Source: Caulobacter sp. (GTDB taxonomy: Bacteria; Pseudomonadota; Alphaproteobacteria; Caulobacterales; Caulobacteraceae). From it: a stretch of DNA of 51,367 nt. The position numbers and the translations under genes are program-made. Location of the stretch: contig JAUXTQ010000007.1 in NCBI GenBank assembly GCA_030678995.1, forward strand, positions 1 through 51,367, written 5' to 3'. Below the pieces are notes generated by a model. That model made no database searches. It saw only the letters and a list, made by a program, of their open reading frames with translations, and was not told where the DNA came from. Below are positions 27,196 to 34,741 of this stretch, one piece after another (the first letter of the stretch is position 1; every line of letters begins with the position of its first letter).

Positions 27196-29244
27196 TCAGC
27201 TCGCCCAGGGGAAGAGCGCGCCGCGCAGACCCAGCACCAGCGACAGGCCGGTGTAGATCAGCGTGGTGGCGGTGAAGCGCAGCTTGCGGCCCACCGTCCA
27301 GCTTTCCACCCGCCGTCCGCCGCGCCAGATGAAGGGCAGCAGCACCAGGGTCACGAACGACAGGATGGCCGCCACCAGCGCGCAGGACGAGGCGGTCAGC
27401 ATCCAGCCGCCGGGCCAGTCGAAGAACACCGCGGCCACGTCGCCGGCCTTGTCGGCCCAGACCGCCAGGGCGAGCATGGCCAGCAGCCAGAGCACCGCCT
27501 GGGTGGTCTGCATCAGGCTGGCCCGGCGTTGCATCGGCGTTTCGCGGTGGTCTTTGCGATCGCGCAGGAACAGGCCGCCCAGGGTCGCCAGGGCGGCGAT
27601 GGCCGCCAGCAAGCCCAGGTTGACCAGCCAGCCCTGGCCGCCGAAGAAGCCCACCCGCTGGGACGCCGCCGCGCCGGTGGGGCTGAAATAGCGGACCGCC
27701 CGACCGTTCTGCATGACGAAGCTCATCTTTCGCCAGCCGCCGACCTCGCGGAACCGGCCGCCGGTCCCCTCGGGGACCCAGAGAGACGAGCTGTTGAAGC
27801 CCCTGATCAGCAGTTGTCCGGCGTCGGTCACGCTGACCTGGGTCCGGGTGTTGATCAGGCCGATGAACTGTTCCAGGCCGCGATAGGAGCGCCGGCTGGA
27901 GACGTACTGGCCCTCGAACGCGCGGCCGTTCTGCTTGAGCCAGGCCGAGCCGGCCTCCGGCAGGGTCGGGGCGGGGCCGTAGAAGCGCTGGACGATGCGG
28001 CCGGTCAGCTGGAGGGTCAACCGCTCGCCGGTCTCCGAATTGGCCGCGACGAAGACGCCCAGGCCCAGCTCCGGGACCATCATCATCGACGAGCGGAACG
28101 ACAGCAGCACCCCGTCATGGCCCCAGGCGGTGCGGCCGCCGGGCAGCTGGAAGGCGGCGAAGCCGTGGCCGAATCCGGCCACGTCCGGCGCCGGCCGGGA
28201 TTGCGCGCGGAAGAAGCCGGCCGCCGTGGCGGGGCCGTAGATCCGCACCCCGTCCAGGGTCCCGCCGTTCAGGATCATGGTCATGTAGCGGGCCATGTCG
28301 GCGGCGGTGGTCGAGGCCCCGCCCGCGGGCGCGATCTGGGAGGTGAATTCGTAGGGCCGCTTGCGCCAGCCGCCGCCGGTCCACAGGTAGCCGTCGGCCA
28401 GATCGCGGGCCAGGGCGGCCGGCATCGGCGCGGGTAGCTCCGGGCGGGCCGGATAGGGATCGCGGAAGGTCGTGCGGGTCATGCCCAGGGGGCCGATGAC
28501 GCCGGTCTCGATCAGCCGCTCGAACGGCTTGCCCGAAACCCAGGCCGCCGCCGCGCCGGCGAGGCCGACGCCATAGTTGGAATAGGCCGGCAGGGACCCG
28601 GCCTCGCGCACGCGGCGGGGCCGTTCCTGGCGCAGATAGACCGCCAGCGGTCGCACCCGGCGGGCGTCGCGCTCGAACAGCTGGCCCAGGGCCCGGTCCT
28701 CAAAGCCGGGCGAATGGCTCATCAGGTCGATCACCCGCACCGGGCGGTCATAGCCCTGGTCGCGGACCTGGATCTTCTCGGGCAGATAGAGGTTCACCGG
28801 GGCGTCCAGCCGCATGCGGCCGGCCTCGACCTCCCTCATCACCGCGATCCAGGTGAAGGTCTTGGAGATGGAGGCGATGCGGAACAGGGTCCTGTCCGGA
28901 TCAACCGGCCGGGCGGGGCCGAGGCCCGCGAAGCCATAGCCCTTCTTGAGCACCACCTGGCCGTTCTGCACCACCGAGACGGTGACGCCGGGGATGTGGT
29001 CGGCAGACATGGCGTCGCGGACCAGGCCATCGACATAGGCCTCGAGTTCGGCCGGGGGCAGGGGAACGACGCCCGCCGCGGCAGGGGCCGTCGGAACGGG
29101 CGCGACCGCGGTCACGGGGGCCGGCGGAACCGGGCTCTGCGCGGGGCTGGCCGCCGGCAGGACGCCGATCAGAACGGATAACGCAGCCGCGAGGGCGGCT
29201 TTGGCTGGCGATCGCAAGGAGATACCCCGGGGCAAGGCTTTCAT
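27196..29244 (-). CDS. serine hydrolase, class C beta-lactamase/penicillin-binding fold, with C-terminal membrane domain
   Basis: A 682-residue exported protein. The signal sequence is followed by an Ala/Pro-rich linker to about residue 62. The catalytic domain has SISK (Ser125-x-x-Lys128) and YSN (221-223); a third KTG-like HDG motif falls in AWGHDGVLLSF. Residues 540-680 hold about four hydrophobic segments (LVNLGLLAAIAALATLGGLFL; AVLWLLAMLALAVWAD), so the enzyme is anchored in the inner membrane facing the periplasm. Members act as esterases, D-aminopeptidases or peptidoglycan-related hydrolases. A true cephalosporinase role is unlikely because of the fused membrane domain. Confidence 0.92.
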   Translation of the reverse strand: MKALPRGISLRSPAKAALAAALSVLIGVLPAASPAQSPVPPAPVTAVAPVPTAPAAAGVVPLPPAELEAYVDGLVRDAMSADHIPGVTVSVVQNGQVVLKKGYGFAGLGPARPVDPDRTLFRIASISKTFTWIAVMREVEAGRMRLDAPVNLYLPEKIQVRDQGYDRPVRVIDLMSHSPGFEDRALGQLFERDARRVRPLAVYLRQERPRRVREAGSLPAYSNYGVGLAGAAAAWVSGKPFERLIETGVIGPLGMTRTTFRDPYPARPELPAPMPAALARDLADGYLWTGGGWRKRPYEFTSQIAPAGGASTTAADMARYMTMILNGGTLDGVRIYGPATAAGFFRAQSRPAPDVAGFGHGFAAFQLPGGRTAWGHDGVLLSFRSSMMMVPELGLGVFVAANSETGERLTLQLTGRIVQRFYGPAPTLPEAGSAWLKQNGRAFEGQYVSSRRSYRGLEQFIGLINTRTQVSVTDAGQLLIRGFNSSSLWVPEGTGGRFREVGGWRKMSFVMQNGRAVRYFSPTGAAASQRVGFFGGQGWLVNLGLLAAIAALATLGGLFLRDRKDHRETPMQRRASLMQTTQAVLWLLAMLALAVWADKAGDVAAVFFDWPGGWMLTASSCALVAAILSFVTLVLLPFIWRGGRRVESWTVGRKLRFTATTLIYTGLSLVLGLRGALFPWAS

Positions 29245-29313
29245 GGGTCTTCTAGGGCGCCCGGGACGCGGGGCATAGGCCGGTCTGCGGCGCCCGGTCG
29301 CCCGGAGCGTCCG

Positions 29314-30108
29314 TCAGGGCCCCTCGACGCCCTGCGCGCCGGCGGGGAAGGGCATCATGCCCAGCCTGAGCCGCAGGGTCCCGTCGATCGACACCTGGGG
29401 CTCGGAGGCCGGGGCCAGCTGCATCTCGCGCTCGCGCCGGGTGACGCAGGTCTGGATCGCCGGCGCCAGGGCCGGGAAGTTGCGCGCCTTGCCCACCGAC
29501 TCCAGGAAACAGGCGTCGAAGAAGGGATACTTGTCCTCCGAACTGCAGCCGAAGGAGCTGCGGTCGGGCCGGGCGGCGGTGATGACCATCCGCTGCGGGC
29601 CGGCCAGATGGGGCACGAACACCCCGGAGAAACAGGCCGAGATGATCACGATGGCCGGCCGCCCCGGACAGGCCTCATCCACAAGGGCGGCCATCTCGGT
29701 CGGCGAGAAGGCGGACATCCTGCCCCGCACGTCCAGGACAACGCCCTGCGGCGCGCCGTGCGAGGTGTAGTAGATCAGGCAGCCCGCCGGGGCCCGCGCG
29801 CCGGACGTCCTCAGCGCATCGACCATCGCCTGGGCCGTGAGGCGTTCGGGGTTGGTGTCGGGGTACCGCTCGGGCCGGGTCGAGAACTGGGTCAGGTTCT
29901 CGGGCCGAAATCCCAGGGTCAGCAGGGTCGCGGCGACGTCGCGGCGGGCGTTGTCGAAGGCTTCGGCCGGTCCGCCGTCATGGGCGCGCCAGTCGCCGGC
30001 CACGACGATCGCGGCCCAGTCGTTGTAGGGACTTTTCGGGGCGGCGGCCGTGGCCGGCCAGGCCACCAGGGCCAGCAGCGCGAGGATCGCAAGGAGTCGC
30101 GCCCGCAT
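29314..30108 (-). CDS. exported C13 (legumain-like) cysteine peptidase
   Basis: A 264-residue protein with signal peptide MRARLLAILALLALVAWPATAAA. The clan CD caspase-like core is clear: WAAIVVAGDWRAHDGGPAEAFDNARRDVA, catalytic His118 in YYTSHGAP, and catalytic Cys159 in IISACFSGVF. This is peptidase family C13 (legumain, GPI transamidase), which tends to cleave after Asn or Asp. Periplasmic location is inferred. Start ATG 30108 chosen for the signal peptide. It lies four bases after the thioesterase stop and upstream of the serine hydrolase, all on one strand. Confidence 0.88.
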   Translation of the reverse strand: MRARLLAILALLALVAWPATAAAPKSPYNDWAAIVVAGDWRAHDGGPAEAFDNARRDVAATLLTLGFRPENLTQFSTRPERYPDTNPERLTAQAMVDALRTSGARAPAGCLIYYTSHGAPQGVVLDVRGRMSAFSPTEMAALVDEACPGRPAIVIISACFSGVFVPHLAGPQRMVITAARPDRSSFGCSSEDKYPFFDACFLESVGKARNFPALAPAIQTCVTRREREMQLAPASEPQVSIDGTLRLRLGMMPFPAGAQGVEGP

Positions 30109-30112
30109 GGTC

Positions 30113-30580
30113 TCAGCCCTTGTACCGGGCGAACGGGGTGGGCATGGCCGTGCCGGTGGCCTTGGCCAGAATCCGGCCCTCCACATCCCGCAGCTCGCCC
30201 TCGGTGAAGGCGATGGTCTTGCCCCAGCGCACGACCCGGCCGATGCCGCTGATCGGGCCGGGCAGGGCGGGGCGGAAGAAGCTGGTCTTCATTTCGACGG
30301 TAGGGGCAACGCTGGTCATGCCCGAAGCGACCATGCAGGCCACGCTCATGCATTCGTCGAGCATGGCGCAGAGATAGCCGCCCTGGACCTGTTTCATCGG
30401 ATTGGTCAGCTGCTCGGAGGCTTCGAACGCGACCTCGACCTCGCGGTCGGCCTGGCTGACCCGGACCATGCGAAACCCCAGCAGCTGCGATCCCGGCGGC
30501 TGCCGCTTGGTGGCAGTGAACCGGGCCAGAATGGCCTCGTCGGTCAGGCTCTGCGGTTCATCGGAGGCGACGTCGGTCAA
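30113..30580 (-). CDS. PaaI-type hotdog-fold thioesterase
   Basis: A 155-residue single hotdog domain. The family core QVQGGYLCAMLDECMSVACM (HGG-like motif written as QGG, with the catalytic-region Asp in LDE) precedes PTVEMKTSFFRPALPG and GRVVRWGKTIAFTEGELRD. The start at TTG 30580 is inferred: it has GAGG five bases upstream and lies eight bases after the sspB stop, while the longer frame overlaps sspB. Likely hydrolyses an acyl-CoA; substrate unknown. Confidence 0.82.
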   Translation of the reverse strand: MTDVASDEPQSLTDEAILARFTATKRQPPGSQLLGFRMVRVSQADREVEVAFEASEQLTNPMKQVQGGYLCAMLDECMSVACMVASGMTSVAPTVEMKTSFFRPALPGPISGIGRVVRWGKTIAFTEGELRDVEGRILAKATGTAMPTPFARYKG

Positions 30581-30587
30581 ACCCGCC

Positions 30588-31091
30588 TCACTTCTTGCGG
30601 AACTGGTCGAGCGAAACGACCTTGGGCGCGTCCGGCTCGGGCGGCTCGTCGGGGCCATCGGAGTCGGCTTCCGGTCCGGCGGGCGCGTCCATCCCGGCGG
30701 GTTCGACGTCCACCGGCGGCGGCTCGAACTGCAGGCCGAACTGCACATGCGGGTCGAAGAAGCGGGTCACCGCCGCATAGGGCACCGACAGGCGCTTGGG
30801 CGATCCGCCAAACTTCAGGGTGACCGAAAAGAAGGTCTCCCCCGGCGCCAGGTCCCAGTACTGGTGCTGCATGACGATGGTCATCTCGTCCGGGTACTTG
30901 CCCAGCAGATCCGGCGGCCCCGAGACGCCCGGCGCCTTGGTGCGGAAGGTGATGTAGAAATGGTGGTCTCCGGGGATGCCCCCGGGGGCGGCGGCGACCT
31001 TCAGGGCGGCCTTGACCACCCCGCGCAGGGCGTCCTGGGCCAGCGCCTCGTAGTTCATCAGATCTTCGGGCGGCTTCTGCTGCTGGGCCAT
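30588..31091 (-). CDS. sspB: SspB, ClpXP adaptor (alphaproteobacterial type)
   Basis: A 167-residue adaptor that delivers ssrA-tagged proteins to ClpXP. The substrate-binding domain is recognisable: MNYEALAQDALRGVVKAALKVAAAPGGIPGDHHFYITFRT, then PDEMTIVMQHQYWDL and FSVTLKFGGSPKRLSVPYAAVTRFFDPHVQFGLQF. After an acidic disordered linker (about 128-155) comes the C-terminal ClpX-binding tail PKVVSLDQFRKK. It is encoded about 850 bp from the ssrA gene that makes its substrate tag, so tagging RNA and adaptor are neighbours here. Confidence 0.93.
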   Translation of the reverse strand: MAQQQKPPEDLMNYEALAQDALRGVVKAALKVAAAPGGIPGDHHFYITFRTKAPGVSGPPDLLGKYPDEMTIVMQHQYWDLAPGETFFSVTLKFGGSPKRLSVPYAAVTRFFDPHVQFGLQFEPPPVDVEPAGMDAPAGPEADSDGPDEPPEPDAPKVVSLDQFRKK

Positions 31092-31219
31092 GACTCAAAC
31101 GCCTCGTGGACCGCGAGCCTAGCGTTTTGCGGCAAACTCGCAAGGCGGTCGCGGGACGTGCTGGGCGACATCCTCCATGCTAGTGGAGCGAAGGATACAC
31201 TTCGCGAAAGAGGGTGCGC

Positions 31220-31786
31220 ATGACGGTCCGATATCTGGCCCTGGCTGCCGTCTCGCTGCTCGCCGTAGCGGCGACCTCTGTCCCGCCCGTTCAGGCCGCG
31301 TCCACGCCGAACCTCTGCGCGCCGGGCGAACAGCCGGTCCTCAGCTGCGGTGTCGGCGGCAAGGTGCTCTCGCTGTGCGCCAGCGGATCGCTGACCGCCG
31401 AGGGCGCCGGCTCGGTGAAGATGCAGTACCGCTTCGGACGCAAGGGCGCGGTGGAGATGGCCTGGCCGGTGCGGCCGGAGCACCCTCGCGGCCTCTTCTT
31501 CCTGAGCACCACGATGTTCAGCGGCGGCGGCGAGGAGCGGATCCGCTTCTCCAACGGCGGCTACGACTACGTGGTCTTCCAACGCACCATCGCCGGCAGC
31601 CGGGACGAGGATGGTGTTCGCGGCTCCTACCAGGACGAGGGCGTGGCGGTGTTGAAGGCCGGCAAGGTGGTCGGAAGGCACATCTGCACCACCCCGGCGG
31701 TCAATGACGGCTATCCGAAGATGTACGACGTCCTCGAACGGGAAGACGGCGAGGCGCTCGACATTCCCTGCTGCGGCGAGAAGTAG
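31220..31786 (+). CDS. exported protein of unknown function (188 aa)
   Basis: Signal peptide MTVRYLALAAVSLLAVAATSVPPVQA, then a Cys-containing beta-rich mature domain: NLCAPGEQPVLSCGVGGKVLSLCASG, VKMQYRFGRKGAVEMAWPV, ERIRFSNGGYDYVVFQRT and a Cys pair near the C terminus (DIPCCGEK). Six or so cysteines suggest disulfides in the periplasm. Start ATG 31220 with AGAGGG seven bases upstream. Divergent from sspB. No family named with confidence. Confidence 0.75.
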   Translation: MTVRYLALAAVSLLAVAATSVPPVQAASTPNLCAPGEQPVLSCGVGGKVLSLCASGSLTAEGAGSVKMQYRFGRKGAVEMAWPVRPEHPRGLFFLSTTMFSGGGEERIRFSNGGYDYVVFQRTIAGSRDEDGVRGSYQDEGVAVLKAGKVVGRHICTTPAVNDGYPKMYDVLEREDGEALDIPCCGEK

Positions 31787-31794
31787 CACCGGCC

Positions 31795-31878
31795 GGGGAC
31801 TGCTTCGCGGAGCGTAGCTGTCCCTGATCTCAGGCGCGGTAGCGGGGACAGCTACCGGCTGCGCCGGAAGCAGTCCCT
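31795..31878. repeat. GGGGACx/xGTCCC element, inverted pair
   Basis: The left unit GGGGACTGCTTC...GTAGCTGTCCC (31795-31823) and the right unit GGGGACAGCTACC...GGAAGCAGTCCC (31852-31877) are largely reverse complements of each other, separated by about 28 bases. It lies directly after the exported-protein gene and before ssrA. The inner sequences differ from the other family copies while the outer GGGGAC and GTCCC are kept. Confidence 0.8.
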
Positions 31879-31929
31879 CGACGGTGCGCGGCTTTAGATC
31901 AGAATTCGAAGGAAAGGTGGCGGGGTTCT

Positions 31930-32238
31930 GTTGGCAGGCCCCCGCCGGGCCCCGCCGGAGGATCTGAACCCCCCGGAGTTTAGGTCGAGTGCGCTAGCAC
32001 CGCATTACGCGGCGATCGCATACTCTTCAGCGAAGTTATCGTTCGCAGTTAGTTTAATGGCCCGAATCGGTGAGCCACGCCGGGACAAAGCAACGTCTTT
32101 AGACGTCTGTCGATGCTGATCGGCCCCCTGCTTCCGGCGATAACCCGAAGAAGGATTGGTGGAGCCGCCGGGAATCGCACCCGGGTCCAGTCCGCTTATT
32201 ACACGCGCGTTTATGTCCATAGCCCGGGCAAGCCCGAA
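31930..32238 (-). ncRNA. ssrA: split (two-piece, circularly permuted) tmRNA
   Basis: Encodes the ribosome-rescue tmRNA in the permuted alphaproteobacterial form. On the minus strand the acceptor piece comes first (about 32238 to 32157): the T-arm CCGGG-TGCGATT-CCCGG, then CGGCTCCACCA ending at 32157. A 29-base internal spacer follows, then the coding piece from 32127, whose GGGGCCG pairs with CGGCTCC including the G3-U70 pair required by alanyl-tRNA synthetase. The tag frame reads ANDNFAEEYAIAA and stops near 32005. A GC-rich hairpin around 31932-31965 would close the 3' end. The outer ends are estimates; the acceptor junction and tag are read directly. Confidence 0.92.
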
Positions 32239-32245
32239 CACATCC

Positions 32246-32251
32246 AATATA
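32246..32251 (-). promoter_or_regulatory. candidate -10 box for ssrA
   Basis: TATATT on the minus strand lies about seven bases before the estimated 5' end of the acceptor piece (about 32238). No good -35 hexamer is seen at 16-18 bases; the region upstream is C-rich. Placed by distance and composition only. Confidence 0.35.
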
Positions 32252-32382
32252 GGCACGATTGGTTGCCGGGGGAAGAACACCCGAAACGAATGCGCCGATG
32301 ATCCTCTATTCCGGGACTCAGTCGAACAGGGCAGCCTCACCGAACACCGCTCGATGAGGCGGGGGGAAACAGGAGAGGCGTC

Positions 32383-33045
32383 ATGAACAAATTCATTGCC
32401 GAGTTCATCGGCACGCTTGCGTTGGTGCTGTTCGGCTGCGGCGCGGCCGTGCTGGGCGGGGGAAACGTGGGCCAGCTGGGCATCGCCCTGGCGTTCGGCT
32501 TCGCTATCGTGGCCATGGCCTATGGCATCGGGCCGATTTCGGGCTGTCACGTCAATCCGGCGGTCAGCCTGGCCGCCTTCGTCGCCGGCCGCATGACCCT
32601 CAAGGACATGGGACTCTACTGGGTGGCCCAGTTTCTCGGCGCGCTGGCGGGCGCCGCGGTCCTCTGCGTGCTGGCCAAGGAGGGCGCCGCCAGCGGCCTG
32701 GGCCACAACGGCTGGGGGCCGGGCTATCTGGGCGAGTACAGCATGGAAGCGGCCCTGATCTTCGAGGCCGTGATGACCGCGCTGTTCGTCATCGTCATCC
32801 TGGGCGTGACCGGCGACAAGGGCCAGGGCGCCTTCGCCGGCCTGGCTATCGGCATCACCCTGGCGGTGATTCACATCGTCGGCATCCAGATCACCGGGGT
32901 CTCGGTCAATCCGGCGCGCAGCTTCGGACCGGCGGTGCTGGTCGGCGGTCAGGCCATGGCGCAGCTGTGGCTGTTTATCGTCGCGCCGGCCGTCGGCGCG
33001 GTGGTCGGCGGAGCGCTCTACCGCTTCAACCTGCTCAAGGCGTAG
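32383..33045 (+). CDS. aqpZ: aquaporin Z-type water channel
   Basis: A 220-residue MIP-family channel with six membrane spans and two half-helices bearing NPA at 58-60 (GCHVNPAVS) and 176-178 (VSVNPARS). The selectivity-filter features point to water rather than glycerol: a His at 164 (VIHIVGIQITG) and Arg after the second NPA, with Phe41-like aromatic in the first span. Inner membrane. GGAGAGG lies about six bases before the ATG. The 3' end overlaps the convergent NTF2-like gene by 11 bp. Confidence 0.96.
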   Translation: MNKFIAEFIGTLALVLFGCGAAVLGGGNVGQLGIALAFGFAIVAMAYGIGPISGCHVNPAVSLAAFVAGRMTLKDMGLYWVAQFLGALAGAAVLCVLAKEGAASGLGHNGWGPGYLGEYSMEAALIFEAVMTALFVIVILGVTGDKGQGAFAGLAIGITLAVIHIVGIQITGVSVNPARSFGPAVLVGGQAMAQLWLFIVAPAVGAVVGGALYRFNLLKA

Positions 33046-33523
33046 CGGTCGGCGCGGGAGGCGCGGGCAGGGCATCGGCCTCGCCGATATCCACCAGCGC
33101 CTTCCACTCCCCCTTGGCGGTCAGGCGCCAGACCGTGACGTAGCGGCCCGTCCGCACCGGGCGGGACGGGTCCTTTGGCGTGCGCCGCCAGGTCCCGACC
33201 GTGACGCCCATGTCGCCGCCCTTCGACCCCCAGGCCTGGGTCGGGGTCCAGTCCACGGTCATCCCCGGCGTGGCGTCGCCGCCCAGCGCCTCATAGACGG
33301 CCCGGGCCCCGACCGCGGGTGGGCCGTCCATACCGTAGAGCAGGCCCTCGCCCTCATCGACATACTCGCGGAAGGCCTTGGCGAACCCGACCTCGCCCGA
33401 GCGCCTGGCGAAGGCGATGTCGGCCTGGCGGACCTGCTCGGCGGTGGCGGTTGAGAGATCGTTGGCCACGGCGGGCGCGGCGAACAAGGCGCAGGTGAGG
33501 GCGATGGCGGTGAAGAGCTTCAT
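33035..33523 (-). CDS. exported NTF2-like (DUF4440/SnoaL-type) protein
   Basis: A 162-residue protein with signal peptide MKLFTAIALTCALFAAPAVA, then one NTF2-like cone domain: ADIAFARRSGEVGFAKAFREYVDEGEGLL, VGARAVYEAL, DWTPTQAWGSKGGDMGVTVGTWRRTP and the last strand GRYVTVWRLTAKGEWKALVDIGEAD. These domains bind small hydrophobic ligands or serve as scaffolds. The C terminus is a Pro/Ala tail. Periplasmic by inference. Confidence 0.82.
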   Translation of the reverse strand: MKLFTAIALTCALFAAPAVANDLSTATAEQVRQADIAFARRSGEVGFAKAFREYVDEGEGLLYGMDGPPAVGARAVYEALGGDATPGMTVDWTPTQAWGSKGGDMGVTVGTWRRTPKDPSRPVRTGRYVTVWRLTAKGEWKALVDIGEADALPAPPAPTATP

Positions 33524-33581
33524 GGCGGGTCTCCGGTCTGGCGCCCACTGTCGTGCAGCCGGTCCGGTCCGTCGAGGGGGC

Positions 33582-34133
33582 CTAAATGCCCTCTTCGGCG
33601 CCGCGTTCGATGGACAGGACGCCCGTCCGCGACAGCTCCACCAGGCCCAGCGGCCGCATCAGGTCGACGAAGCTGTCGATCTTGGCCGGGGCGCCGGTGA
33701 TCTCGAAGACGAAGCTCTCGCTGGTGGTGTCGACCACCTTGGCGCGGAAGATGTCCGACACCCGCAGGGCCTCGACCCGGTCGGCGCCGGTTCCGCGCAC
33801 CTTGACCAGGGCCAGCTCACGCTCGATGCCGCGCGGGTCGCGGGTGACGTCATGCACCTGGCGAACGCTTATGACTTTCGACAGCTGCGCTTCGATCTGG
33901 TCCAGCACGTGCGGGGCGCCGCGGGTGACGATGGTGATGCGGCTGGTGTGGGCCCTGCGGTCGGTCTCGGCGACGGTCAGGCTCTCGATGTTGTAGCCCC
34001 GGGCGGCGAACAGCCCGACGACGCGGTGCAGCACGCCCGCCTCGTTGTCGACCAGCAGGGCGAAGGTGGCGAGGTTTTCGACTTCGTCCGTATGGGCAAG
34101 GTCGTAGGCCGAGGCGGGCTGGGGATCGGTCAT
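33582..34133 (-). CDS. ilvH: acetolactate synthase small (regulatory) subunit
   Basis: A 183-residue regulatory subunit that activates the catalytic subunit and confers valine feedback inhibition. The N-terminal ACT domain reads FALLVDNEAGVLHRVVGLFAARGYNIESLTVAETD followed by SRITIVTRG; the C-terminal ACT-like domain includes ELALVKVRG and GPLGLVELSRTG-like MRPLGLVELSRTGVLSIERG. Its ATG shares a base with the TGA of the brnA antitoxin gene (TGATG). In most relatives ilvH directly follows the large-subunit gene; here the brnT/brnA pair separates them. Confidence 0.96.
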   Translation of the reverse strand: MTDPQPASAYDLAHTDEVENLATFALLVDNEAGVLHRVVGLFAARGYNIESLTVAETDRRAHTSRITIVTRGAPHVLDQIEAQLSKVISVRQVHDVTRDPRGIERELALVKVRGTGADRVEALRVSDIFRAKVVDTTSESFVFEITGAPAKIDSFVDLMRPLGLVELSRTGVLSIERGAEEGI

Positions 34134-34426
34134 CAGGCGCGGCGTTTCCGTGTCTTGGCGTCAGCGTCGGCGACATGCGCCCGAAGAGCCTTGTTGATTT
34201 CCTGCTGATAGGTGCTGGCGTCCGACTGGTTCAGGAACCACGTGACGAGATCGGCCTCGACCCCGACAGGCCACAGGCGAGGTTCGCCCTGATTTGGCCG
34301 ACTGGCGAAGAGCCGCCTTTCCAGATCGACTTCCGGAATGTCGTCAGTATCGATCTCGTCGTCCGGCATGGCCGCGAGCCGCGCCAGTTCAGCCTCACGA
34401 CCAGAATTTGAGGTTTTCCTGCTCAT
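34133..34426 (-). CDS. brnA: BrnA-type antitoxin
   Basis: A 97-residue protein starting MSRKTSNSGREAELARL at 34426, which overlaps the 3' end of brnT by 32 bases. An acidic N-terminal part (PDDEIDTDDIPEVD) is expected to contact the toxin. A C-terminal ribbon-helix-helix-like part (VEADLVTWFLNQSDASTYQQEINKALRAHV) would bind DNA, as in BrnA of Brucella. The order toxin then antitoxin is typical of brnTA. Its stop overlaps the ilvH start, so antitoxin and IlvH translation are linked. Confidence 0.88.
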   Translation of the reverse strand: MSRKTSNSGREAELARLAAMPDDEIDTDDIPEVDLERRLFASRPNQGEPRLWPVGVEADLVTWFLNQSDASTYQQEINKALRAHVADADAKTRKRRA

Positions 34427-34697
34427 ACCGTTTGCGCTCCCGAGGAGCCGCCTTTCGCGCGCTGATAATTCGGACCGCTTCGCCACTCGTCGTTCCCCGG
34501 AGGGTATGGACGACCAGCAGCATGGTGACGAACCCGACGACCCCGATCGCGTGCCAGCGAAGCTCGTTATCGACGATGTCGTCAGCATACCAGACGATCC
34601 GCGGATCGTCCCAAACCTCGCGAGCCGTCTCGAACGAGACGCCGTGTTTGGCCAGATTCGACCGAGCCTTCTCTGGATCCCATTCGAAGTGCGGCAT
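34395..34697 (-). CDS. brnT: BrnT-type ribonuclease toxin
   Basis: A 100-residue toxin of the BrnT/RelE-like fold with the diagnostic start FEWDPEKARSNLAKHGVSFETAREVWDDPR, then HAIGVVGFVTMLLVVHTLR and RIISARKAAPRERKRYEQE (the Arg/Glu/Tyr active-site region). BrnT degrades RNA and halts translation until bound by BrnA. The gene lies 44 bp after ilvB. On the minus strand TTGACA at 34730-34735 could be a -35 box of its own promoter, though no clear -10 follows. The start region GCGGC-CGGCAT-GCCGC can fold around the ATG. Confidence 0.9.
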   Translation of the reverse strand: MPHFEWDPEKARSNLAKHGVSFETAREVWDDPRIVWYADDIVDNELRWHAIGVVGFVTMLLVVHTLRGTTSGEAVRIISARKAAPRERKRYEQENLKFWS

Positions 34698-34741
34698 GCC
34701 GGCCGCAGGTCATCAAATCCCGCATAGGTTGTCAATATCAC

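Noticed and set aside
32157..32200. tRNA-like T-arm and CCA considered as a tRNA gene
   Set aside because: There is no anticodon arm upstream; the sequence pairs with the downstream coding piece and is the acceptor part of split tmRNA.
32113..32386. Short plus-strand frames between ssrA and aqpZ
   Set aside because: They lie across the tmRNA acceptor piece and its promoter region and have no ribosome site or family pattern.
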